NCBI GenBank assembly: GCA_016934035.1
Contig: JAFGTP010000005.1
Coordinates: 50,837 to 114,836, forward strand
Reading direction: 5' to 3'
Origin: Fidelibacterota bacterium
Lineage (GTDB): Bacteria; Fidelibacterota; UBA2242; JAFGTP01
DNA: 64,000 nt
Numbering within the stretch: the first letter of the stretch is position 1; each line of letters starts with the position of its first letter. A program made the translations under genes and the position numbers. The notes below the pieces were generated by a model. The model ran no database searches and had not been told where the DNA came from. It worked only from the letters and a program-made list of their open reading frames with translations. Positions 1 through 8,395 of this stretch are shown here, one piece after another.

Positions 1-213
1 ATGATTATTGCGGATGTTATTATGCCAAAAATGAATGGAATCGAATTGGCTGAAAAGATTGAGAAGGAACACCCTGCAACCAAAATTCTGTTTATGTCCG
101 GATATTCAGAACAGGTAAATAATCTTGAGGATATGGGGGTCAATTATATCAAAAAACCATTCGATCCTTTGGAACTGATTAAAAAAATTCGCTATGTTCT
201 TGATAATGAATAA
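1..213 (+). CDS. Response regulator receiver domain, C-terminal part (5' end outside window)
   Basis: The 70 visible residues are the second half of a CheY-like receiver domain. The phosphoacceptor aspartate is D5 in the ADVIMPKMNG context, the conserved Ser/Thr region is FMSGYS, and the conserved lysine lies in YIKKPFDP. The protein stops straight after the last helix, so there is no C-terminal output domain. The ATG at base 1 falls inside the domain core, because the beta-1/beta-2 strands with the acidic pair are missing, so the gene must begin left of the window. It could be a stand-alone receiver or the tail of a hybrid histidine kinase such as the one at 29073. Partner and output cannot be told from here. 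Confidence 0.85.
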   Translation: MIIADVIMPKMNGIELAEKIEKEHPATKILFMSGYSEQVNNLEDMGVNYIKKPFDPLELIKKIRYVLDNE

Positions 214-280
214 ATTATTAAAAAGAATATGCTAATCATTATCTTTTTTTTAGAGGCTATTTTTTTAAGTCTGTTAAATC

Positions 281-1204
281 TTAAATATCTTCATGAATAA
301 TGATTTCGCTGGCACTACGCCTGAATTGGGACAGGAATAATCCGCCAATTACAATCAGAATTCCCACGATTTCCTGAATTGACAGCATGTTTTTAAAAAT
401 CACAAAACTGAAAATTGCTGTTACAACAGGAATAAGGTTGATGAAAACATTGGTTTTATTAACACCCAGGACGGCTATTGCTTTTGTCAGTAATATGAAT
501 GCAAGGGTTGAGGCAAAAAAGGAAAGTTGAAGAAGTGCAGAAAGCGTCGATCGGTCAAGACTAATTTGGGAAAAGGATGTTCCTTCAAAGGCAATTACAA
601 AAGGCAAAAAATAAAAAAAACCTATCAGATTTTGAAAAAATACGATATTAATTGAAGAATATTCTGAAGTCAATTTTTTGACAATAATGCTATAGCCTAT
701 TGTGGCCGCCACAGCAAAAAAAAGTAATCCGATACCTTTCAGGTTGTATTCGAGGGTTGAATTTTTCGATAGCAGTACGGTAAGTACCCCGATAAATGAA
801 ACAATTAATCCTGCAAGATTGTAGGAATTTAATTTTTCCTTTAGAAATAAAAAAACAAAGATCGGACTGACCAGGGGGATGGTAGAGATAATCATTGAGG
901 CAATCGTCGGCGACACATATTTGACGCCAAAATTTTCACCTAAAAAGTAGAGAAAGGGTTCGAAAAAAGCCAGCCCCATAAAGTATTTCAGATGGGCCTT
1001 TTTGAAATGGATTTTTCGGGTTAGGAAAAAATAAAAAGAGAGAAAAAAGGATGAAATAAAGAGACGGAGAAAAATAATGGTAAGCGGTCCGAAACTTTGT
1101 AGTAGTATTTTTGTCCAGATGAAAGACATCCCAAAAAATATCATGGAAAAAATTGCTGCCAGGTAGGGAATTAATTTGCTTAATGAAATTCGATCGGTAA
1201 CCAT
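281..1204 (-). CDS. EamA/DMT-family drug or metabolite transporter
   Basis: A 307-residue integral membrane protein of the drug/metabolite transporter superfamily. It has ten predicted hydrophobic segments arranged as two EamA repeats, roughly residues 12-145 and 155-292. The second repeat ends with the conserved proline/glycine-rich helix around EIVGILIVIGGLFLSQ. Family members export amino acids, nucleobases or other small metabolites across the inner membrane, and the substrate cannot be predicted from sequence. The gene stands alone on the minus strand, divergent from the hydrolase at 1520, so it probably has its own promoter in the 1205-1519 gap. Length is normal for the family (about 300) and there is no sign of damage. 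Confidence 0.85.
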   Translation of the reverse strand: MVTDRISLSKLIPYLAAIFSMIFFGMSFIWTKILLQSFGPLTIIFLRLFISSFFLSFYFFLTRKIHFKKAHLKYFMGLAFFEPFLYFLGENFGVKYVSPTIASMIISTIPLVSPIFVFLFLKEKLNSYNLAGLIVSFIGVLTVLLSKNSTLEYNLKGIGLLFFAVAATIGYSIIVKKLTSEYSSINIVFFQNLIGFFYFLPFVIAFEGTSFSQISLDRSTLSALLQLSFFASTLAFILLTKAIAVLGVNKTNVFINLIPVVTAIFSFVIFKNMLSIQEIVGILIVIGGLFLSQFRRSASEIIIHEDI

Positions 1205-1519
1205 ACATCCTTCAATATTTTTGCGAAAATTTAAACTATTTTTAAAAATTCTCTAGTGTTAATTTTCTAAGAAAATATTGAAACATCTTTTGGCTACCTT
1301 TTAAAAATCCTATAAAATCAAAAAGTCAATTCCTTTTGCCCTATGTGATATCGAAGAGTTGTTCGCTTGAACTTCGCAGAATACTCTTTGACTGAATTCA
1401 GTGCGATGATTTTTTAGGGTGCCCTTTTGTCATTGGGAACACGTGTTGCAGATCAAATATGGATTGAGCTGATAACCTTAAAATTAACTAAAGTTTAAAG
1501 GTTTATTACAGGTGTTCAA
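1205..1519. other. Intergenic region between divergent genes
   Basis: These 315 bases separate the minus-strand EamA transporter from the plus-strand hydrolase, so they should hold both promoters. The stretch is AT-rich. I found no convincing -35/-10 pair, no open frame longer than a few codons and no stable hairpin with a T-tract. A GGTG about 6 bases before the ATG at 1520 is the only ribosome-binding-like signal. Confidence 0.6.
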
Positions 1520-2206
1520 ATGAATAATGAAATAAAAATTATTAAAATCAATGCCGGCCGATCAAATGTATATTTTATAAAAAATAAATCTTCCTGTATC
1601 ATGGTAGATGCCGGTTTCAGTGGTTTGAATAAAATTATCAACATTGCCAATGCCAATGATATCAATTTGAAAAAAATTGATATGCTAATATTGACACACA
1701 CCCATTATGATCATGTCAATTTGCTGCATGAACTTAACAAGATTATATATACGGAAATTTTGGTCCATAATGCTGGCGAAAGATTTTTAAAATTCGGCCA
1801 GACACCGGTGCCTTACAGTAGAAATATTTTAGGTAAATTTCTGCTTTTGATGAGCAGGATTGGAGGCCCTTCAAAATTTGATCCCGTAGTACCGGATACA
1901 CTCATTGACGGAGATTATAATACCGCTAAATTTGGATTTGATCTCAGCATTATTCCCACGCCAGGCCATACGGAAGATTCTGTATCTGTAATCATAGATA
2001 AAAAATTCGCTTTTGTCGGCGATACAATTTTCAATATTTTTCCAATGACGATCTACCCGATATTTGTGGATAACAGAGAACAATTACAGTTGAGCTGGAA
2101 GCGGTTACTTGATCTTCAATGTGAATATTATTTCCCCGGCCATGGTAAAAAAATATCCTTTGACCGTTTGAAGAGTGATTATGAAAGAGTATTTGGGAAA
2201 AAATAA
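1520..2206 (+). CDS. Metallo-beta-lactamase-fold hydrolase
   Basis: A 228-residue MBL-fold metallohydrolase. The zinc ligands are visible: the HxHxDH motif appears as THTHYDHVN at about residues 61-67, the third-ligand histidine in PTPGHTEDS, the bridging aspartate in FVGDTIF, and the last histidine in YFPGHGKK. This is the glyoxalase II-like/general hydrolase branch of the family, probably acting on a thioester or small ester in the cytoplasm. It is monocistronic and converges on the gene ending at 2244, with a shared hairpin between them. Substrate is unknown. Confidence 0.88.
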   Translation: MNNEIKIIKINAGRSNVYFIKNKSSCIMVDAGFSGLNKIINIANANDINLKKIDMLILTHTHYDHVNLLHELNKIIYTEILVHNAGERFLKFGQTPVPYSRNILGKFLLLMSRIGGPSKFDPVVPDTLIDGDYNTAKFGFDLSIIPTPGHTEDSVSVIIDKKFAFVGDTIFNIFPMTIYPIFVDNREQLQLSWKRLLDLQCEYYFPGHGKKISFDRLKSDYERVFGKK

Positions 2207-2207
2207 A

Positions 2208-2235
2208 CCGGGTGTCCGCAGGTACAGACACCCGG
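2208..2235. terminator. Intrinsic terminator hairpin between convergent genes
   Basis: A perfect 9-bp stem (CCGGGTGTC at 2208-2216 paired with GACACCCGG at 2227-2235) with a 10-base loop lies between the stops of the hydrolase at 1520 and the secreted protein at 2244. Read on the minus strand it is followed by GGTTTATTTTTT-like sequence, so it should end the minus-strand transcript. The plus-strand side has only a weak T-tract and may also be terminated. Confidence 0.8.
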
Positions 2236-2243
2236 AAAATGAT

Positions 2244-3527
2244 TTATCTCATCAGCAGGATGCGACGAGTCTTTGTTGTAATGTTTTGTGACAGATGAAC
2301 GATGTAGATACCTGACGGAAGATCATTGCCTGAATCATCCATAGCTGTCCATTCAATTGAATATTGACCCATTTCCTGTTCTTTGCTTAACAGTGTGCTG
2401 ACCAGTTTTCCCTGAATGTCATATACGGATATGTTTACCAGCCCCTTTTCGAACAATCTGTAGTTAATTGTCGTGCCCGGATTAAAAGGATTGGGATAAT
2501 TGGGTAATAATTCTATTTTCGAAGGAACCAGGGCCTGTTTATTTTCCGCAAATTCAACCTGGATTGGTCCATGATACTTTTTTAGTCCGGAGGATGTTAC
2601 ATCTGCAATTTTGTACCAGACCAGACCTTTGGGAAGAACCTGGGTATCAAGATAGTGGTAGGTCTTTCCGGTAGATGAATTTCCTAATCCGAGTAGTTCA
2701 TCATTGGTTTCAAAACTTGAAATTAATTCAAAAGTGCTGTTTTCATCATAGGACCGATAGACTTCAAAACCCAGATTGTCGATTTCCGATTCTGTCTGCC
2801 AGGTCACTTCAACAGCATTTTGAAGAATGGTTGCTTTGAAGCCGTGGAGTTCCACTGGAAGTGATTCGTCCAAAACAACTTCCACAATATAATCTTCGAC
2901 CTCGCCATTAAGACAAAAACCATAAGGCGGTAAATTCCCAACGGAACTGATTCGAAATCGTGCATAAGTGTTATAATTGACCCATGATGGAGGAATGGGT
3001 ATCAGAGGAACTGAAGTAACTGTTCCACTTCCGATAACACCTGGTGGAATAATAATACTTGGTATGATCAGTTCCAACGGATGGTCAAAAACGCCATTTT
3101 GGTTCCAGTCCAGCCAGGCATCAACGTAACCACCAGCCGGCCCACCATCAATCAGAACTGAATTGATGATTAAAGTTCCAGAAATGATGGCAGTGATAAT
3201 AATGCCATCTTCATCATCAACCCCTGATGTGGGATTGATATCATCACCGTCAGCGGAAATTGTCGGCTGTCCATCAGGCTCAAAATCAATAACTGATCCA
3301 AAAAACAAGGGTACGGATTGTGGTAAATAACCATGGCAGGCGCCATTATTGGCTAAAACAGTATTATATCCAAAGGGAGTCCCGGGAAAATCCGGGGCAT
3401 CGCCAAAATCCAATGCTTCCTGTGCAATTAGATTTTCATTGAAAATGATGAATGTTGCTAAAATTAAAATGAAACAAGCAAGCGACCTTACTTTTTGGAA
3501 TGAATTTTTGTTCCTTTTAAAATACAT
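2244..3527 (-). CDS. Secreted GEVED-domain protein with type A C-terminal sorting domain
   Basis: A 427-residue exported protein. Residues 1-35 form a signal peptide with a hydrophobic core ending near LIAQ. The middle contains a GEVED domain, with the signature GEVED itself at about 208-212 after the WLDWNQNG strand. An Fn3-like module begins near LPVELHGFKA and includes VEVTWQTESEIDNLGFEVYRS-type strands. The last 90 residues match a FlgD-Ig-like/type A sorting domain, recognised by LLPNYPNPFNP, ISVYDIQGK and PSGIYIVHL. Such domains direct cargo of the type IX secretion system to the cell surface. The start has a strong GGAGAAGG ribosome site. Ligand and role are unknown, but surface or extracellular location is well supported. 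Confidence 0.88.
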   Translation of the reverse strand: MYFKRNKNSFQKVRSLACFILILATFIIFNENLIAQEALDFGDAPDFPGTPFGYNTVLANNGACHGYLPQSVPLFFGSVIDFEPDGQPTISADGDDINPTSGVDDEDGIIITAIISGTLIINSVLIDGGPAGGYVDAWLDWNQNGVFDHPLELIIPSIIIPPGVIGSGTVTSVPLIPIPPSWVNYNTYARFRISSVGNLPPYGFCLNGEVEDYIVEVVLDESLPVELHGFKATILQNAVEVTWQTESEIDNLGFEVYRSYDENSTFELISSFETNDELLGLGNSSTGKTYHYLDTQVLPKGLVWYKIADVTSSGLKKYHGPIQVEFAENKQALVPSKIELLPNYPNPFNPGTTINYRLFEKGLVNISVYDIQGKLVSTLLSKEQEMGQYSIEWTAMDDSGNDLPSGIYIVHLSQNITTKTRRILLMR

Positions 3528-3685
3528 GACACCTTCTCCTCTAATTGATGAAACTTTCTGTATCTTTATAAAAATTGAAATAAAGTTAATTAATCAATAC
3601 AAAACTTATATTTTGATTAATAAGTTTTAGATATTTTACAATATGGATAAAGTTATTGGAATAATTGTTTCTTGTCAATAAGTAT

Positions 3686-3729
3686 CAGAAAAAAATAAAA
3701 AACAATACCTGCAGAAATCATGTATTGTT
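3686..3729 (-). terminator. Intrinsic terminator at the downstream end of the purine cluster strand
   Basis: On the minus strand an 8-bp stem, AACAATAC (3722-3729) with GTATTGTT (3701-3708), and a 13-base loop is followed directly by TTTTATTTTTTT (3688-3700). It sits 25 bases after the stop of the small ORF at 3754-3930. It therefore probably ends the transcript carrying the purine cluster or its last gene. Confidence 0.75.
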
Positions 3730-3753
3730 GATTAATATAGAATAATTATAATG

Positions 3754-3930
3754 CTAATGTTTGGGTTTCAAGAGGCCTGTTTTTTTGATACCAATACCCA
3801 AATAGGTAATCCCGACGGCAATCAGGCCGAAACCAACTCCCCGGCTGACAGTTGAAAGGAAAACAATTCCTGAGCCCAGGAAACAGAGGCCGATGAGAAT
3901 GAATTCACGATAATTTTTTTGTTTTTTCAT
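3754..3930 (-). CDS. 58-residue predicted membrane peptide
   Basis: A small open frame encoding 58 residues, starting MKKQKNYREF and ending KPKH. Two hydrophobic segments, about residues 10-27 and 32-48, are separated by a short SRG turn and flanked by lysines, so it should be a two-helix inner-membrane hairpin. The ATG is preceded by TTTGAGGAGAATTTT, an excellent Shine-Dalgarno sequence at good spacing, and a terminator follows the stop. The gene lies 56 bases downstream of the amidohydrolase at 3987 on the same strand and could be the last member of that operon. I do not recognise a family. Function is unknown. Confidence 0.7.
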   Translation of the reverse strand: MKKQKNYREFILIGLCFLGSGIVFLSTVSRGVGFGLIAVGITYLGIGIKKTGLLKPKH

Positions 3931-3986
3931 AAAATTCTCCTCAAATATGGCATAATATAATCACATTTTTTTATGACTAAAAATAA

Positions 3987-5399
3987 TTATCTTTCTAATT
4001 TTCGGCTGCTCTTCTGTTCAGCCTTATTCACCAATGATGTTGATACAAGCTGATGGTCCCGGATCAAGGTTTTTTCATCGAGACCATTTATTTTTCCGTT
4101 TTCGACAACCAATTTTCCATTGATGATGCTAAAATCAATGGGGCCCATCAGCACATTAAAAATAAGCGCAGCTGCGGGGTCATGCTGGGCTCCGGAGTAT
4201 TCTATGCGATCCATATTAACCATGATGATATCAGCACATTTTCCGGGCAGAATCTGACCGATATCATGGCGGCCCAGGGCATTAGCACCACCTTTAGTTG
4301 CCATCCACAGGATTTCTTCGGTGTTGAGCCAATCTTGAGGAACCAGCAGTCTGGATAGCAGCAGGGCATTTCGCAATTCCAGTAGCATGTTGGAAGAATC
4401 GTTGGATGCAGAACCATCAACAGCCAGGGAGACATTTACGCCAGCATCAAGCAGGGCTCTGACTCTGCAAATGCCGGAACCTAAGCGCATATTGGAAGAG
4501 GGACAATGAGAAATGCCGATTCGGGCCTGCCCGGCCCGTTTGATCTCATCATCGTTCAGAAAAATGGAATGGGCAAACCAGGCATTTTCATGGATCCAGT
4601 TCAGAGACTCCATATAATCAAAAGGGCGTTTGCCGGTTTTTTTCAGGCAGAAATTTTCTTCGTCTTTGGTTTCGGCCAGGTGAGTGTGGATTTGCAGGTT
4701 GCGTTTTTTTGCAAAATCTGCAGTCTGTCTCATGGACTTCTCAGTCACCGAGAAAGGAGAACAGGGTGCCAGAGATATTTTCAGCATCGAGCCAAAGGAG
4801 TCATCATGGTATAATTCCAGTAAACGTTCAATATCAGCGAAGATATCATTTTCCGTTTGAGTGACGGAGTCCGGTGGTAATCCACCATCTTTTTGACTTA
4901 GGGACATAGAACCGCGTGTTGGCTGAAATCGTATTCCCATTTCTTTTGCAGCGATTATTTCACGATCAATGACAGTGGATTCAGTATTTTCGGGAAACAG
5001 GTAAAGATGGTCTGATGTGGTTGTACAACCGGATTTCAGCAATTCCGCTATCGCAATTTTTGCGCTGAGATAAAAGGACTCTCCGTCAATGCCTTTCCAG
5101 ATTTCATAGTTTGTCGTCAACCAGTCAAATAATTCGGATTTTTGTGTCGAAAAAATATTCCGCGTCAGAGTCTGGAAAAAATGATGATGGGTGTTTACCA
5201 AACCCGGCAAAACAACCATTCGACATGCATCTATAATTCTGTCAACTTTTCCGGCATATTCTTCCGGCCCCACCGATACTATCAGATTGTCCTCAATTAA
5301 AATATGTCCTCCGGAAAATGTATCCAGGACATTGTCATCCCTGACATTTTCCTTGATTCTGCAGCATAAAAGCGGGTTTTTAATTAAAATTGTGCTCAT
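3987..5399 (-). CDS. Amidohydrolase, 8-oxoguanine deaminase / AtzB-like
   Basis: A 470-residue member of the amidohydrolase superfamily (TIM barrel plus small composite beta domain). Metal ligands are visible: HHH in GLVNTHHHFFQTLTR, a histidine in IHTHLAETKDE, a histidine in AWFAHSIF, and the aspartate in SLAVDGSASNDSSNM. The GSASND and FFQTLTR signatures are typical of 8-oxoguanine deaminases and hydroxyatrazine hydrolases. 8-Oxoguanine deaminase turns 8-oxoguanine into uric acid and ammonia, which fits a cluster of purine genes. It is a distant paralogue of SsnA at 20610. The ribosome site is TTGGAGAATTA before the ATG. Exact substrate is inferred; guanine or another aminopurine is possible. 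Confidence 0.82.
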   Translation of the reverse strand: MSTILIKNPLLCCRIKENVRDDNVLDTFSGGHILIEDNLIVSVGPEEYAGKVDRIIDACRMVVLPGLVNTHHHFFQTLTRNIFSTQKSELFDWLTTNYEIWKGIDGESFYLSAKIAIAELLKSGCTTTSDHLYLFPENTESTVIDREIIAAKEMGIRFQPTRGSMSLSQKDGGLPPDSVTQTENDIFADIERLLELYHDDSFGSMLKISLAPCSPFSVTEKSMRQTADFAKKRNLQIHTHLAETKDEENFCLKKTGKRPFDYMESLNWIHENAWFAHSIFLNDDEIKRAGQARIGISHCPSSNMRLGSGICRVRALLDAGVNVSLAVDGSASNDSSNMLLELRNALLLSRLLVPQDWLNTEEILWMATKGGANALGRHDIGQILPGKCADIIMVNMDRIEYSGAQHDPAAALIFNVLMGPIDFSIINGKLVVENGKINGLDEKTLIRDHQLVSTSLVNKAEQKSSRKLER

Positions 5400-5432
5400 T
5401 AATTCTCCAATTTTAGAAGTCTTCAGGGTTGG

Positions 5433-5462
5433 ACTATATCATTTTTTTTATTTTTTAAGCAA
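5433..5462 (-). promoter_or_regulatory. Possible internal sigma-70-type promoter before the terminal amidohydrolase
   Basis: On the minus strand, TTGCTT (5457-5462) and TATAGT (5433-5438) are separated by 18 bases. They lie in the 126-base gap between the TrpB-like gene and the amidohydrolase at 3987-5399. The region is very AT-rich, so chance matches are likely. Confidence 0.3.
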
Positions 5463-5525
5463 GATAAATATGCTAAGGATTACAGTCAGTTTGCTTAAAA
5501 TCTGATGGAAATAATTATTTAAATT

Positions 5526-6986
5526 TTATCCCAATATCTTCTTATTAAATTCCTCAATCAATGCATCAATCTGAGGTACCATTTTGTGGATTGAACCCCA
5601 GTAATTTTTAGAATCATACCATTGAGAATTCAGCTCTTTCAGATCTTTGCCCTGTTGCTCAATCCAGGTGTAATATTTCAGATTGTGAATGCGTTTTTTT
5701 GCGTAATAATCCAGTTCCAGCATATTATCAATATTGATGTTCTGCGCCATTTCATAATCAGCGACGGCATTGTCGTGACAATATTGACCTCGTTCGGCTT
5801 TCAGTTCTTTGATGCGTGAACCATAGAGTTCCATCGAATCAGTAAAAACAGTCATGACGATATCGTTTTGGGTCAACTCATAATATTTGGCAAATTTGAT
5901 GGCACCAATCAGATTTCCGATGCCGGAGATGCCGATTAAATCCAATTGCCCGATAATTTCCGATGAGACGCCTTGTTCTGCTAAATATTCATGACCAACC
6001 GGTTCGTTGAAAAGTCTCAGCAGCCGTATGGTCACCTCGTCATCTACCGCAACTACCATGTCAGTCGTACGGGCATTATGGATCCAGGGCACATGTTTGT
6101 CTCCGATGCCTTCGATGCGATGGCCTCCGAACCCGTTATTTAATAGTGTCGGACATTGCAAAGCCTCAGCCGCGGCAACTTTCAGGTCGGGATATTTTTC
6201 TTTGAGAAAATCGCCGCTACCCAGGGTTCCTGCCGAGCCAGAACTCAGCAATACCCCGGCAAAATTGTCTTTTTCATCCATGTTAGCATTCAGCACTTCC
6301 AGCATTGCATTTCCCGTGACATCATAATGCCAGAGGTGGTTTCCCAATTCATCAAACTGGTTGAAGATGACAATATCGTCACCACGTGTATTGCGCAATT
6401 CCCAGCATTTGTCAAAAATCTCCTTTACATTGCTTTCACAGCCGGGAGTCGGTATCACTTCACCGGCAATTCGGGAAAGCCATTCAAAGCGTTCCTGGGA
6501 CATTTCTTCCGGCAGAATGGCAATGGATTCACATCCTAGCAAGGCCGAATCATAGGCGCCACCACGACAATAATTTCCAGTGGATGGCCAAACAGCTTTT
6601 TGGGAGGTAGGGTCAAATTGACCGGTAATCAACCGCGGTGCCAGGCACCCATAGGAAGCGCCGACTTTATGCGCACCAGTGGGAAACCATTTTCCTACCA
6701 GGGCAATAATACGGGCTTTTACTCCGGTGATTTGTGAAGGAATTTCCATATAGTTGACGCCAATGAAATCACCGCCCTGGGACAAAGGCTCATTTTTCCA
6801 GGTAATGCGGTAGAGGTTTCTCGGATGAACGTCCCAGAGACCAATGTTTTTTAAATCGGAGCGAATGGCAGTGGGGATCAATTCCGGGTTTTTCATCTGG
6901 GCAAATGTCGGCAGCAAAATGCCGCGTTCTTGGCAACGTTTCACAGTTTTTGCTAATTGTTTTTCATTGATTGTTAAGTCTATCAT
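5526..6986 (-). CDS. Fold-type II PLP-dependent enzyme (TrpB/cysteine synthase-like)
   Basis: A 486-residue pyridoxal-phosphate enzyme. The Schiff-base lysine is probably K107 in FPTGAHKVGA, which resembles the GSHKxN motif of tryptophan synthase beta. PSTGNYCRGGA looks like the substrate/carboxylate-binding loop, and LLSSGSAGTLGSGDFLKEK the glycine-rich phosphate-binding loop. It is longer than ordinary cysteine synthases (about 310) owing to N- and C-terminal additions. The reaction is unknown; beta-elimination or ammonia-lyase chemistry on a diamino or ureido amino acid would fit a purine ring-breakdown pathway. It starts 14 bases after the P-loop protein gene stop and is followed by the amidohydrolase at 3987, so it belongs to the operon. 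Confidence 0.78.
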   Translation of the reverse strand: MIDLTINEKQLAKTVKRCQERGILLPTFAQMKNPELIPTAIRSDLKNIGLWDVHPRNLYRITWKNEPLSQGGDFIGVNYMEIPSQITGVKARIIALVGKWFPTGAHKVGASYGCLAPRLITGQFDPTSQKAVWPSTGNYCRGGAYDSALLGCESIAILPEEMSQERFEWLSRIAGEVIPTPGCESNVKEIFDKCWELRNTRGDDIVIFNQFDELGNHLWHYDVTGNAMLEVLNANMDEKDNFAGVLLSSGSAGTLGSGDFLKEKYPDLKVAAAEALQCPTLLNNGFGGHRIEGIGDKHVPWIHNARTTDMVVAVDDEVTIRLLRLFNEPVGHEYLAEQGVSSEIIGQLDLIGISGIGNLIGAIKFAKYYELTQNDIVMTVFTDSMELYGSRIKELKAERGQYCHDNAVADYEMAQNINIDNMLELDYYAKKRIHNLKYYTWIEQQGKDLKELNSQWYDSKNYWGSIHKMVPQIDALIEEFNKKILG

Positions 6987-7000
6987 GAATTCCTCGTTCG

Positions 7001-7483
7001 TTACAGGATTATTTTATTGATTTTTTGCTCAATGGGAAAGGTTTTCAAAAATTCTTCGTAGAGATGAGTGCGGATAGTGATGATCAGTTCTTTGTTTATG
7101 TTTTGTTTTATGATTTCATAGAATCCGGAATTTAGTTCTATTTCCAAAGGTCCAACCTCGTCAATAAAAAAGGGTTCTTCCTCAATATTTTGATAAATAA
7201 TTTTTGCAAATTCAAAGCCTTCCCTTGAAAAGGAGTAAATGCCAAATTTAAAGATCTCGTTCCAGCCTGCCGGAAAATGGGACCTGATTCTGATAAAGGG
7301 TACAGTAGTACCGGTTTTAAGATGAAAAATATTATAGCCAAGGAATGTTTCATCTCTGATGATCGGGTCTTTTTCAAAATGTTTCAGGGTAATAAAGCCG
7401 TCGCCTTTGGGTGTATTCTCATAAAGGTTTTGCAGATATCTGGTTTTGCCTGAATTTATTTTACCGGTTACGATTGTTATCAT
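7001..7483 (-). CDS. Small P-loop nucleotide-binding protein (THEP1/NTPase_1-like)
   Basis: A 160-residue cytoplasmic protein starting with a Walker A-type loop, MITIVTGKINSGKTRY, and containing FFIDEVGPLEIE as a Walker B/NTPase_1-type segment at about residues 107-118. This resembles THEP1-like nucleoside-triphosphatases and the short P-loop proteins near molybdenum genes. It sits between XdhC and the TrpB-like gene. YqeC of enterobacterial purine/selenium clusters is also a P-loop accessory protein but is longer (about 250), so orthology is not claimed. A role in molybdopterin nucleotide handling or cofactor insertion is inferred from context only. Confidence 0.62.
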   Translation of the reverse strand: MITIVTGKINSGKTRYLQNLYENTPKGDGFITLKHFEKDPIIRDETFLGYNIFHLKTGTTVPFIRIRSHFPAGWNEIFKFGIYSFSREGFEFAKIIYQNIEEEPFFIDEVGPLEIELNSGFYEIIKQNINKELIITIRTHLYEEFLKTFPIEQKINKIIL

Positions 7484-7597
7484 CCATTGTCTCCTGAATT
7501 TTAACTTTATATCGGCCCAACTTATGTTCTCTTTTTGCGTATTTAATTTTCCCGAAATTGCTTATCCCAAGGTTAAAGAAATGACCGGATTTTTGAA

Positions 7598-8395
7598 TCA
7601 ACTATCCCGTAAATGTCCGCCCTTTTTACCGTTGGCAACTGCCTGCATTTCCGCAACAATGGAAATAGCGATTTCATGAGGCAAAGTCCCACCGATATCC
7701 AACCCGACGGGCAGAAAAGCCCGGCTCAAATCGACTCCGGGTAAATATTTTTTTATTTCGCCAAAAAGAATTTCTTTTTTCTTTCGGGATGAAACAATGC
7801 CGATATATTTAGGTTGCCAATCAGAAGAATATATTTTTTTGAGCACAATATCGTCGTATTGGTGCTGATAGGTGGCAATGATGAAAAAACTATTTTTTAC
7901 AACATTTTTTCCATTGAGAGCTTTAATGAATTCCAAGTTGATTTTTTCATCTGCTTCTTCAATTTGGTCCAATGCTTCCTGACGATCATCGATTATCGTT
8001 ATGTGATAGTTTAATTGTGACAGATGATAGACCAAAGCTTTTCCAATATGGCCGGCCCCGAATATATAGATGTGGTTTTTCGGTGCGAAATATTCAAAGA
8101 ACAGGGTTGCTGTTCCTCCACATATCATGCCTGTTGTGGTACAGTCTCCAGGTTCGTCCATGACATATTTCTCTATTCCATTTTTCTGAGTCAGGAAAAT
8201 AGTGTGCGCTTTTTCAATCGCCAGTTTCTCTATAGAACCGCCGCCGACAGTACCGGAAATTTTTCCGTCACAATAGACGATCATTTTGGTGCCTGTAACG
8301 GCCGGCCCGGAACCATCTTTATTCACAACGGTTACCAATACGCCCGAAGAGGTCCCTTCAGCCAGATCCATTATTTCTGCATAAATACTTTTCAT
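7598..8395 (-). CDS. xdhC: XdhC/CoxI-family molybdenum hydroxylase maturation protein
   Basis: A 265-residue XdhC-type protein. The N-terminal XdhC/CoxI domain shows GSGPAVTGTKMIVY and GTVGGGSIE, with the conserved cysteines in DEPGDCTTTGMICGGTATLFFE. The C-terminal half is a Rossmann domain starting IYIFGAGHIGKAL and ending with GLDIGGTLPHEIAISIVAEM. Family members bind molybdopterin, promote its sulfuration and insert it into xanthine dehydrogenase-type apoenzymes. Its start overlaps the stop of the DUF364 gene (8392). One XdhC presumably serves both Mo-hydroxylases of the cluster. The selenium-linked YqeB family also contains an XdhC-like domain, so a role with a selenated cofactor cannot be excluded. 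Confidence 0.88.
   Translation of the reverse strand: MKSIYAEIMDLAEGTSSGVLVTVVNKDGSGPAVTGTKMIVYCDGKISGTVGGGSIEKLAIEKAHTIFLTQKNGIEKYVMDEPGDCTTTGMICGGTATLFFEYFAPKNHIYIFGAGHIGKALVYHLSQLNYHITIIDDRQEALDQIEEADEKINLEFIKALNGKNVVKNSFFIIATYQHQYDDIVLKKIYSSDWQPKYIGIVSSRKKKEILFGEIKKYLPGVDLSRAFLPVGLDIGGTLPHEIAISIVAEMQAVANGKKGGHLRDS

Noticed and set aside
3349..3630. 93-codon plus-strand frame overlapping the start of the GEVED gene
   Set aside because: Mostly antisense to the signal-peptide region; composition not protein-like.
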